Shown: positions 25,540 to 33,139 of the stretch, one piece after another
Position numbering within the stretch: position 1 is the stretch's first letter
Layout of the letters: the number at the start of each line of letters is the position of its first letter
Assembly (NCBI GenBank): GCA_023447635.1
Contig: JAEXNA010000096.1
Location: forward strand, 40,843 to 104,842
Reading direction: 5' to 3'
DNA length: 64,000 bases
Origin: Vulcanimicrobiota bacterium
GTDB taxonomy: Bacteria > Vulcanimicrobiota > Xenobia > Xenobiales > JADMJV01
Notes under the pieces: generated by a model
The model's database searches: none
What the model was told of the DNA's origin: nothing
The model's input: only the letters and a program-made list of their open reading frames with translations
Translations under genes and position numbers: made by a program

Positions 25540-26229
25540 ATGCCCACCATTCAGATCGCACTCGATGGCACCGCAGCCAGCGGCAAATCGACCGTTGCCA
25601 AGCGGTTGGCCGAAAAGCTCTCGATCAGCTACCTCGACACCGGGAAGCTCTACCGAGCTGTCGCTCTGGCTTTTCTCCGTGAATCTGGCGTAGCGCCCAG
25701 CGAATGGAACGAAGCGGTGGCTCAGGAGATCCTGGCTCGCACCACCTTGGAGGTGCGGCCGGCCGACAGCGACGAGTGCCGGGTCTTCCTGGCCGGAGTC
25801 GATGTCACCGATCAGCTGGGGGCGCCCGAGGTGGAAAAATCGACCTCTCTGGCGGCTCGACTTCCCGTGGTTCGCGCCTGGCTGCTCGAGCTGCAGCGGG
25901 ACCTCGGACGTCGTTTTTCCATCGTGATGGCGGGTCGAGACATCGGCACCGTGGTCTTGCCGCAGGCCAACCTGAAGGTCTTTATGGTGGCTGACCTGCA
26001 AGAGCGAGCACGCCGACGGCTGCTGCAGCAGGGGGTCAACTTTGGCCCGGAAGAGCTGGAAGAGGCGGTGCAGGACCTGGCGCGCCGGGACCAGATCGAC
26101 TCGAGCCGAGACTGCGCCCCGATGGTGGCCGCCGACGACGCCTTGCACTTGGATTCGACGGGGCACACTCCAGAAGAGCTCGTCGATCTTATTATCGGCC
26201 AGTTACAAGCGAACACGGCCGCCTCATAG
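25540..26229 (+). CDS. cmk: Cytidylate kinase
   Basis: A 229-residue kinase that phosphorylates CMP and dCMP with ATP. It has P-loop DGTAASGKSTVAKRLA, YLDTGKLYRAVAL, a CMP-binding insert with AGVDVTDQL, the MAGRDIGTVVLP motif and a lid RRDQIDSSRDCAPM. Some enzymes carry YLDTGAMYR here; GKLYR is a mild variant. It starts a run of seven closely spaced genes (cmk to gatA). The unnamed 82 bases upstream contain no other clear signal. Confidence 0.95.
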   Translation: MPTIQIALDGTAASGKSTVAKRLAEKLSISYLDTGKLYRAVALAFLRESGVAPSEWNEAVAQEILARTTLEVRPADSDECRVFLAGVDVTDQLGAPEVEKSTSLAARLPVVRAWLLELQRDLGRRFSIVMAGRDIGTVVLPQANLKVFMVADLQERARRRLLQQGVNFGPEELEEAVQDLARRDQIDSSRDCAPMVAADDALHLDSTGHTPEELVDLIIGQLQANTAAS

Positions 26230-26263
26230 GAGCCCCGACGGCCCGAGGCGAACGGCCGCCCCA

Positions 26264-27484
26264 ATGAGCCGCATACCTTTAGGTGAACTCACCGCCGAGG
26301 CTTTCCTCTCGGAATACTGGCAAAAGAAGCCCCTGCTGATCCGGCAGGCTTTCCCGGATTTTGTCTCCCCCCTGGAGCCTGACGAGCTAGCTGGCCTGGC
26401 TTGTCGACCTGACGTTCTCTCCCGCCTGATCCTGGAGAAGGGGGGCGAGTACCCCTGGCAGGCCCGTCAGGGCCCCTTCACCGAGAGGGACTTCGACGCT
26501 CTGGGCGACAGCCACTGGACCGTTCTGGTCCAGGAGGTCGACCGCCATGTTCCCGCCGTGGCCGACCTGTTCGATCTTTTCGACTTCATCCCGCACTGGC
26601 GCAAAGACGATGTCATGATCAGCTTTGCCTCGAAAGATGCGGGAGTTGGTCCGCACATCGACTCCTACGACGTCTTTCTCCTTCAGGGAAGCGGACGTCG
26701 ACGCTGGGAGATCGCCCCGGCGGGCGGCGACGTGAGCGAGCGCGAAGGCCTCGACATCAAAATGCTAGAGAACTTCGAGCCGACCGAGGTGTACGAACTC
26801 GAGCCTGGCGACATGCTCTACCTGCCGCCCGGGGTTCCCCACAACGGGGTTTCTCTCGAGCCGTGCCTGACCATCAGCTTTGGCTTTTTGGCGCCCTCCC
26901 GCGCCGAAGTGGTGCGCGACTTCGCGGACTGGTACGAGTCTAAGTACGGCGTGATCCGTTATGCCGACCGCGACCTGTTCGAAGACGACCAGCCGGGGCT
27001 GATCGACGAAAGCGATATCAACCGCTTGCTGCGATTGATTCGCGAAGTCCCGCTCGAGACCGAGGCTGTGGCCGAGTGGTTCGGCGCCTTTATCACCCAG
27101 CCCCAACGCGGACCGGTCGACCGAGTCATTTTCGAAGGGAGCTACGAGGACTTCGTGGCCGACTTCGCCGCCTCGGGCGAGTGGCGTCGGCACGAGGGGA
27201 TCCGCGTGGCCGGTTGGAGCGGAGCCAGGACTCACCTGTTTGTCGATGGCAAAGTGTGGCCGGAAGAGCTGCCCAAGAAAACCGTGGAGCTGATCACCGG
27301 TCAGCGCACGATTGCCTGGGATGTGGTCGCACAAGACGAGAGCTTCCTGCGCCTGCTCTACACCTTTACCGAACTCGGTTGGGGTTACTTTCCCGGTGAC
27401 GACGAGGGGGAGGATGACTTCGCGGAGGCCGATGACGATGACGATTTCGATGACGAAGAGTTCGACGACGAGGGGGATGAGTAA
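26264..27484 (+). CDS. RoxA/YcfD-like JmjC ribosomal protein oxygenase
   Basis: A 406-residue cupin/JmjC protein related to E. coli YcfD, which hydroxylates an arginine of ribosomal protein L16. It begins SRIPLGELTAEAFLSEYWQKK, typical of the family. The Fe(II) triad is visible: H and D in GPHIDSYDVFLLQ and the distal H in PPGVPHNGVSL. The winged-helix C-terminal part ends TVELITGQRTIAWD. An unusual tail of about 30 residues is almost all Asp and Glu. ATG at 26264 is chosen by the family N-terminus. The stop overlaps der by one base (TAATG), linking it to a ribosome-assembly GTPase. Confidence 0.87.
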   Translation: MSRIPLGELTAEAFLSEYWQKKPLLIRQAFPDFVSPLEPDELAGLACRPDVLSRLILEKGGEYPWQARQGPFTERDFDALGDSHWTVLVQEVDRHVPAVADLFDLFDFIPHWRKDDVMISFASKDAGVGPHIDSYDVFLLQGSGRRRWEIAPAGGDVSEREGLDIKMLENFEPTEVYELEPGDMLYLPPGVPHNGVSLEPCLTISFGFLAPSRAEVVRDFADWYESKYGVIRYADRDLFEDDQPGLIDESDINRLLRLIREVPLETEAVAEWFGAFITQPQRGPVDRVIFEGSYEDFVADFAASGEWRRHEGIRVAGWSGARTHLFVDGKVWPEELPKKTVELITGQRTIAWDVVAQDESFLRLLYTFTELGWGYFPGDDEGEDDFAEADDDDDFDDEEFDDEGDE

Positions 27485-28809
27485 TGAGCGCTAATCTGCC
27501 CGTCGTCGCTATTGTCGGCCGCCCCAACGTGGGCAAGTCCGCCCTTTTCAACCGTATCCTTCAGCGGCGCCAGGCCATCGTGGCGGACCGTCCTGGAGTC
27601 ACCCGCGACCGCATCGTAGCCGAAGCGGAATGGAGCGGTCGCAACTTCCTGCTGATCGACACCGGCGGTATGGACCCGTTCGATGAGGACGTCCTTCGCC
27701 AGGACGTCTTCCGGCAGGCCGAAGCCGCGATGGAAGACGCTTCGGTGATCTGTTTCGTGGTCGACGGTCAGGAGGGGATCCATCCTCTCGATGAAGAGGT
27801 GGCGTCGCGTTTGCGCAAGACCTCGAAGCCCGTGCTACTGGTCGTGAACAAAGCCGAGAGCATCCACGTCGAGGCCGAGCATTACATCTTCTACGCTCTT
27901 GGTCTGGGCGACCCGATTCCGATCTCGGCCATGCACGGGACGAATACGGGCGACTTCCTGGACCTGGTGTTGGCGGCGATGCCTCCGGTCGAAGACGAAG
28001 GTGAGGCGGAAGAAGAGATCGCGATGGCGCTGGTCGGACGACCCAACGTCGGGAAATCGTCGCTTCTCAACCGTCTGACCGGAACGGCTCGCAGCGTGGT
28101 CCACGATATGGCGGGGACCACCCGCGACACCATCGATAGCCAGGTCCACGAAGACGGCCAGGCGTTCCGTATTCTCGATACGGCCGGGATGCGTCGCAAG
28201 GCCAAGGTTGATGATGAGGTCGAGTACTACTCCTCCCTGCGCGCGGCGTCGTCCCTGGAGAGGGCGCAGGTCGGCGTGCTGGTGCTCGACGCCATCGACG
28301 GTGTAACCCAGCAGGACAAGCGCGTGGCCGGTATGATCGGCGATGCCGGTCTGGCCGTGCTGGTGATAGTCAACAAGTGGGACCTGATCGGCACGGCGGC
28401 CGACACCTCGGTCCGGCGGGAGAAGTTCATCCAGGAGCTCTCCAAGGATCTGGACTTCATGTCCTACGCTCCGGTGCTCTTCCTGTCAGCGGTGACGGGG
28501 GAGGGGACGGAGGAGATCCTACCCACGGTCGCGGCCGTGTTCGAACAGTGGAGCAAGCGAGTGGCCACCCCCGTGCTCAACGAGGTGATCCATGAAGCGG
28601 TCGCGCTGAGACCGCCGCCCTCGTACAAGGGTCGCATCTTGAAGATTCAGTACTGCTCGCAGCGACGGGCTCAACCTCCTACCTTCTTGCTCAAGGTCAA
28701 TTCGACCGACCTGATCCATTTCAGCTACGAGCGGTATCTCGAGAACCAACTTCGAGCTGCCTTCGGTTTTGTGGGAACTCCCATCCATCTCAAGTTCGCG
28801 AGGTCATAA
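27484..28809 (+). CDS. der: Ribosome biogenesis GTPase Der (EngA)
   Basis: A 441-residue double-GTPase needed for 50S subunit assembly. G domain 1 has GRPNVGKSALFN, DTGGMDPF and VNKAES; G domain 2 has GRPNVGKSSLLN, DTAGMRRKAK and VNKWD. The C-terminal KH-like domain reads PPSYKGRILKIQYCSQ. Length and architecture are standard. Its ATG overlaps the oxygenase stop, and plsY follows after two bases. Confidence 0.97.
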   Translation: MSANLPVVAIVGRPNVGKSALFNRILQRRQAIVADRPGVTRDRIVAEAEWSGRNFLLIDTGGMDPFDEDVLRQDVFRQAEAAMEDASVICFVVDGQEGIHPLDEEVASRLRKTSKPVLLVVNKAESIHVEAEHYIFYALGLGDPIPISAMHGTNTGDFLDLVLAAMPPVEDEGEAEEEIAMALVGRPNVGKSSLLNRLTGTARSVVHDMAGTTRDTIDSQVHEDGQAFRILDTAGMRRKAKVDDEVEYYSSLRAASSLERAQVGVLVLDAIDGVTQQDKRVAGMIGDAGLAVLVIVNKWDLIGTAADTSVRREKFIQELSKDLDFMSYAPVLFLSAVTGEGTEEILPTVAAVFEQWSKRVATPVLNEVIHEAVALRPPPSYKGRILKIQYCSQRRAQPPTFLLKVNSTDLIHFSYERYLENQLRAAFGFVGTPIHLKFARS

Positions 28810-28811
28810 CG

Positions 28812-29423
28812 ATGTTTGGTGCTTGGACACTGGTTCTTCTGGTCGCCGCCTATCTGTTGGGCGCGGTGCCGTTCGGTCAGCTTGTGGCGAAGGCTGCGGG
28901 CAAAGACCTGAGCCGCTCGGGCAGCGGGAATACGGGCGCCGCTAACGCCTACCGAACCCTGGGCTGGAAGGGCGGGGCGCTGGTGCTCCTGGCCGACCTG
29001 CTGAAGGGAACGCTGGCTTGTGGGCTGGGCTACGTAGCGCTGCTTCCCGGGTTCGCCGTGCCGGCCGGCAAGGCGATCTTCGGGCTGCTGGCCGTGCTCG
29101 GTCACAACTTCAGTATCTTCCGCGGCTTCAAAGGCGGCAAAGGGATCGCGACGACCTTCGGTGTGGTTCTGGCCATGTCGCCCAAAGTCGCGCTGCTGGC
29201 GGGCCTGCTCTGGGTCACCAGCGTCGCGCTGACCAAGTACCCCTCGGTCGGGTCGCTGCTGGCGACCCTCTCGATGCCGATCTTCATGGCGCTGGAAAAA
29301 GGCGACCTTGCCTCGATCCTTTTCTGCGTCGCTGCAGCGGGCTTAGCCATCTTCCGCCACCGCGAGAACTTGGAGAGGCTGCGACAGGGACGAGAGCTTC
29401 AGTATGACGAAAGAAACCGCTAG
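28812..29423 (+). CDS. plsY: Glycerol-3-phosphate acyltransferase PlsY
   Basis: A 203-residue polytopic membrane enzyme that acylates glycerol-3-phosphate from acyl-phosphate. The three family motifs are present: SGSGNTGAANAYR (motif 1), LGHNFSIFRGFKGGKGIAT (motif 2) and a third near GLAIFRHRENL. Hydrophobic segments match the five-helix model. It is the fourth gene of the cmk-to-gatA run and is commonly found next to der. Confidence 0.95.
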   Translation: MFGAWTLVLLVAAYLLGAVPFGQLVAKAAGKDLSRSGSGNTGAANAYRTLGWKGGALVLLADLLKGTLACGLGYVALLPGFAVPAGKAIFGLLAVLGHNFSIFRGFKGGKGIATTFGVVLAMSPKVALLAGLLWVTSVALTKYPSVGSLLATLSMPIFMALEKGDLASILFCVAAAGLAIFRHRENLERLRQGRELQYDERNR

Positions 29424-29443
29424 ATAAGGCTTTAGGAGACTCC

Positions 29444-30562
29444 ATGATCGAAATCGAAAGTATACGCGGTCTGCTCGACCAGGTGTTGACCGTCTCGGTA
29501 CGCGAGAAGGCCAGCGACGTCTATATCAAGGCGGGCAAGACTCCGATGCTGCGCATCGAGGGCACCTTGATCCCGATCGAGTGCGCCGCCTTGACGCCGG
29601 AGATGATCGAGCATCTGGCTATGACCATCATGCCGATGCACCAGCGCGAGAAATTCGAAAAGTTCAACGACGCGAACTTCATCTACGACATCGAGAACGT
29701 CAGCCGTTTCCGTGTCAACGCTTATCGCCAAAAAGGCTCGGTAGCGATGGTAATGCGACGCGTCGAGGACGAGATTCTGGAGTTCGAAACCCTGGGTCTG
29801 CCGGACATCCTGGCTCAGCTGGCGATGCAGAAACGCGGTCTGGTGCTCTGTACCGGACCGACCGGATCGGGAAAATCGACCTCGCTAGCCTCGATGATCA
29901 AGTACCGCAAGGACCGCTCCACCGGGCACATCGTCACTCTGGAAGACCCCATCGAGTATCTGCACGACGATCAGGAGACCTGTATCGTCAGCCAGCGCGA
30001 GATCGGCCAGGACGTGATGACCTTCAAAGAAGGCCTGGAGAGCGCGGTTCGTCAGGCGCCCGACGTGCTGCTGGTCGGTGAGATGCGCGACCCCGAGTCG
30101 GTGCAGTCCGCCGTCTACTTCGCAGAGACCGGTCACCTCGTGCTGTCGACCCTGCACGCCAATAACGCTTATCAGACCATCGAGCGCTGTATGCAGTTCT
30201 TCCCCGAAGACATGCAGGCTGCGGTCCTGGCCCAGATTTCGCTGAACCTGCGAGGCATCATCGCCCAGCGCTTGATTCCGGGCGTCGACGGGAAACGTGT
30301 GGTCGCTTGTGAGGTGCTGATCGGTAACGCTCGTATGGCCGAACTGATTCGCGCCGGCTCGCTGACCCAGATGAAGCGCGAACTCGACATGTTCCATCCC
30401 GAAGGCATGCAGAGCTTCGACTTCTCCCTCATCTCCCTCTACCGGGCAGGTCGAATCACTGCCGAGGAAGCGCTGCGCAACTCGGACAACGCCAACGACC
30501 TTCGACTCAAACTCAAATCCGTGGTCATGCCGATGGGCGGTCCCGGCGGCGGTCAAGGCTGA
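29444..30562 (+). CDS. pilT: Type IV pilus retraction ATPase PilT
   Basis: A 372-residue secretion ATPase of PilT type. It has the N-terminal PAS-like domain, Walker A (GPTGSGKSTSLASM), an Asp box (HIVTLEDPIEY), Walker B (DVLLVGEMRDPESV), a His box (TGHLVLSTLHANN) and the PilT-typical tail AEEALRNSDNANDLRLKLK. It should drive pilus retraction. No pilins or assembly genes are in the window. AGGAG precedes the ATG; the next gene overlaps its stop (TGATG). Confidence 0.95.
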   Translation: MIEIESIRGLLDQVLTVSVREKASDVYIKAGKTPMLRIEGTLIPIECAALTPEMIEHLAMTIMPMHQREKFEKFNDANFIYDIENVSRFRVNAYRQKGSVAMVMRRVEDEILEFETLGLPDILAQLAMQKRGLVLCTGPTGSGKSTSLASMIKYRKDRSTGHIVTLEDPIEYLHDDQETCIVSQREIGQDVMTFKEGLESAVRQAPDVLLVGEMRDPESVQSAVYFAETGHLVLSTLHANNAYQTIERCMQFFPEDMQAAVLAQISLNLRGIIAQRLIPGVDGKRVVACEVLIGNARMAELIRAGSLTQMKRELDMFHPEGMQSFDFSLISLYRAGRITAEEALRNSDNANDLRLKLKSVVMPMGGPGGGQG

Positions 30563-31284
30563 TGACGGACGAGGGGGAGGACGAGGGCCCCGAGGTCGTC
30601 ATCCACGAAGCGCGCGTGGTCGACCCTGCGGCCGCCGAGACGCCCCTACGGACGATGCCGCGTCCCGCACCCAGATTCGAGCGGTCCACCCCGCTCCCCA
30701 CTCGGGTCCGAGACGGCTCCTTCGGGGACGAGTTTCTGGAAGCCGGGGGGGAGCAGATCCCCTGGACCTCCGTGCGCAGCGTGGCTCTCGCCGTCATCGA
30801 TCAGATGGTCAAGGACAGCGAGCCGAAGCAAGGGCCGCTGCGCAAGATGATGCAGAAGGTCACGGGCGGAGAGGACACCTCGTCGGCCAAGGACCGGGCC
30901 AAGCAGGTTCGCGAGGTCTATCTTCTCGACGTGTTTACCGAGAGGCAGGACCAGCCGTTCCGCTTCGAAGCGGGCAACGTCAACTACAAGAGCTTTCTCG
31001 ACAAGGTCGGGTATGTCTCTCATCACAACTTTTTTCGCTTTGTGGTGACCCTGCTCCGGCGTGTCCGGGAAGGGAGCGAGTCGACCGTGATGGTGACGCA
31101 GTCGCTGGCGAATTTCGTTGCCAAGCGCCGGGACAAGGTCGGGCACTTTTCCGACTTTCACGACTACGAGATGGAAGTCGAACAGCAGTTCAGATTTGAC
31201 CGCGACGTGGTGCCGCTCGCGGAAGTCGACCTTAGCAACGAGAGCTGGATCGACGAATGGGAAGAAACGGAGAGCTATGAGTGA
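30562..31284 (+). CDS. Unknown cytoplasmic protein between pilT and gatC
   Basis: A 240-residue protein that I cannot place. It has no signal peptide or membrane segment. The N-terminus (1-60) is acidic and Pro-rich, the centre (about 65-215) looks folded, with segments FRFEAGNVNYKSFLDKVGYV and HHNFFRFVVTLLRRV, and the C-terminus is strongly acidic. It overlaps pilT by one base at its start and gatC by eight at its end, so it is surely translated. A role with PilT is possible by position only. Confidence 0.8.
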   Translation: MTDEGEDEGPEVVIHEARVVDPAAAETPLRTMPRPAPRFERSTPLPTRVRDGSFGDEFLEAGGEQIPWTSVRSVALAVIDQMVKDSEPKQGPLRKMMQKVTGGEDTSSAKDRAKQVREVYLLDVFTERQDQPFRFEAGNVNYKSFLDKVGYVSHHNFFRFVVTLLRRVREGSESTVMVTQSLANFVAKRRDKVGHFSDFHDYEMEVEQQFRFDRDVVPLAEVDLSNESWIDEWEETESYE

Positions 31285-31588
31285 ATCCCGCATCAGCCTG
31301 GACCAGACCCGCCACGTGGCGGCGCTGTCTAAGCTGCATTTCGAAGAGAGCGAGCTTCTAGGCCTGAACGCCGAGATGGAAGCGATTTTAGAGACAGTTT
31401 CCCTGCTTCAGCGGGTCCCGGTCGACGGTTTGGAGGCGACGCTGGGCGTGGGGGCTTACGCCAACCGCTTTCGGGATGACGTGGTGGCTCCCACCATGCC
31501 GCTCGAGGACACCTTGTCGAATGCGCCGGCTCAACGGGACGGCTGCTTCGAAATCGTCCGCATTCTGTCGAAAACTTCCGAGGAGTAA
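31277..31588 (+). CDS. gatC: Asp/Glu-tRNA amidotransferase subunit C
   Basis: A 103-residue GatC: SLDQTRHVAALSKLHFEESE at the N-terminus, then the conserved LRDDVV-type region, here FRDDVVAPTMPLEDTLSNAP. It wraps around GatA and stabilises the GatCAB complex that amidates Glu-tRNA(Gln), or Asp-tRNA(Asn). Start at 31277 within the tail of the previous gene. gatA follows after three bases. GatB is not in the window. Confidence 0.93.
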   Translation: MSESRISLDQTRHVAALSKLHFEESELLGLNAEMEAILETVSLLQRVPVDGLEATLGVGAYANRFRDDVVAPTMPLEDTLSNAPAQRDGCFEIVRILSKTSEE

Positions 31589-31591
31589 GTC

Positions 31592-33058
31592 ATGTCAAGC
31601 ATCTCCGCCGCCGTCTCCCAGGTTAGGGAGAGCGGCCAGCCCGAGACTCTGGTCGGGCCGGCGTTAGCCGCCATCGATTCGGGGGAGCCTCGCTTCGCCT
31701 GTTTGCTGGCCAGCGATCGCGACTTTGTTCAGGCCCAGGTCGCCGAAGTCGGCGCTCGCCTGCGTGGGGGAGAAGAGCTTCCCCTGGCCGGTCTGCCGGT
31801 CATCGTCAAAGACAATATCTGTGTCAAAGGGCAGCGCACGACCTGTGCCTCCCGGATGCTGTCGAACTTTGTCCCGCCGTACGATGCCACGGTCTGGGAG
31901 CGGCTGCGAGAGGCCGGGGCCGTGATGGTAGGTAAGGCCAACATGGACGAGTTTGCCATGGGCAGTTCGACGGAGAACTCCGCCTTTGGCGTAACCAGGA
32001 ACCCTTGGGACCCCTCGAAAGTGCCCGGAGGCTCGTCCGGCGGCTCGGCGGCGGCCGTGGCAGCAGGTTACGTCCTGGCCACTCTCGGTTCGGACACCGG
32101 CGGATCGATTCGTCAGCCGGCAGCGTTCTGCGGTGTGACCGGACTGAAGCCGACCTACGGGCGAGTGTCGCGCTACGGCCTGGTGGCCTTCGCCTCCTCG
32201 CTCGACCAGATCGGACCGATCACCCGCTCGGCCACCGACGCGGCTCTGGTCCTCTCGGTGATCGGCGGCTACGACCGACGCGACGCAACGTCCGCCGAGG
32301 ATGCGCTGCCGGCGGGTCTTGCCGACCTAGAGTCGGTGGCCTCGCCGAGTGGCGTTCGGCTGGCCGTGCCTTCCGTGGTCAACCGCTTGCTTCCAGCCGA
32401 AGCGCGAGAGAGCTTCGAGGCTAGCCTCGACGAACTGCGCGGGATGGGCGTGACCATTGAAGAGGTCGAACTTCCGTTCCTGGAAGAGGCGCTTTCCGCT
32501 TACTACGTGATCGCTCCGGCCGAGGCGTCTTCGAACCTGGCGCGCTACGACGGCGTGCGCTACGGCGACCGTCCCCAGGGTATCGATTTCGAGAACATCT
32601 CGGACCTGACGACGCGGACCCGCAGCGCCCTGTTCGGGGCGGAAGTCAAGCGTCGTATCATGCTGGGGACTTACACCCTTTCCGCCGGCTACTACGACGC
32701 TTACTACAATCGGGCACAGAAGGTGCGGACTGCTCTGCGCAACGCCTACGACGGAATTCTGGCTCAGGGCTTCAGCGCGGTGTTGACGCCGACCACGCCG
32801 GGACCGGCCTTCGGAGTGGGAGAGAAGACGGACGACCCCGTGGCGATGTATCTCAGCGATATCTTCACCGTGTCGGCCAACCTGACCGGGCTACCCGCGC
32901 TCTCCTTGCCTTCGGGTTTCTCCAAAGACGGTCTGCCGCTCGGTATCCAGCTTCAAGGCAAGGCGTTCTCGGAACTCGAGTTGCTGACCCTGGGCCGGGA
33001 CTACCAGAGGGCCACCGCGCACCACGCTCGCCGGCCCGAATCGGCCAGCCTGGCCTGA
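31592..33058 (+). CDS. gatA: Asp/Glu-tRNA amidotransferase subunit A
   Basis: A 488-residue amidase-signature enzyme. The Ser-cisSer-Lys triad is visible: Lys in VIVKDNICVKG, cis-Ser in PGGSSGGSAAAVAAG and nucleophile Ser in SDTGGSIRQPAAFCG. It releases ammonia from glutamine for the GatB site. Since an AsnRS is also encoded, the complex probably serves mainly Glu-tRNA(Gln). It ends the cmk-to-gatA run at a bidirectional terminator. Confidence 0.96.
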   Translation: MSSISAAVSQVRESGQPETLVGPALAAIDSGEPRFACLLASDRDFVQAQVAEVGARLRGGEELPLAGLPVIVKDNICVKGQRTTCASRMLSNFVPPYDATVWERLREAGAVMVGKANMDEFAMGSSTENSAFGVTRNPWDPSKVPGGSSGGSAAAVAAGYVLATLGSDTGGSIRQPAAFCGVTGLKPTYGRVSRYGLVAFASSLDQIGPITRSATDAALVLSVIGGYDRRDATSAEDALPAGLADLESVASPSGVRLAVPSVVNRLLPAEARESFEASLDELRGMGVTIEEVELPFLEEALSAYYVIAPAEASSNLARYDGVRYGDRPQGIDFENISDLTTRTRSALFGAEVKRRIMLGTYTLSAGYYDAYYNRAQKVRTALRNAYDGILAQGFSAVLTPTTPGPAFGVGEKTDDPVAMYLSDIFTVSANLTGLPALSLPSGFSKDGLPLGIQLQGKAFSELELLTLGRDYQRATAHHARRPESASLA

Positions 33059-33093
33059 GGGCTTTCGCTCTCGCTATATCCCGAACTAACAAG

Positions 33094-33122
33094 AAAGGCC
33101 GCCTCGTAAGAGGCGGCCTTTC
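33094..33122. terminator. Bidirectional terminator between gatA and tolC-like gene
   Basis: A 12-bp stem AAAGGCCGCCTC / GAGGCGGCCTTT with loop GTAA. The A and T flanks serve both converging genes. Confidence 0.9.
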
Positions 33123-33139
33123 CGGTTGCTCCCCTAGAT

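Noticed and set aside
24138..25550. A 470-codon minus-strand frame opposite the second M16 gene
   Set aside because: The plus-strand M16 protein is clear, and the antisense translation is Arg/His/Gly-rich with no motif.
30562..31284. Calling the orphan a pilus protein
   Set aside because: Position next to pilT is the only support; no pilus-family motif is present.
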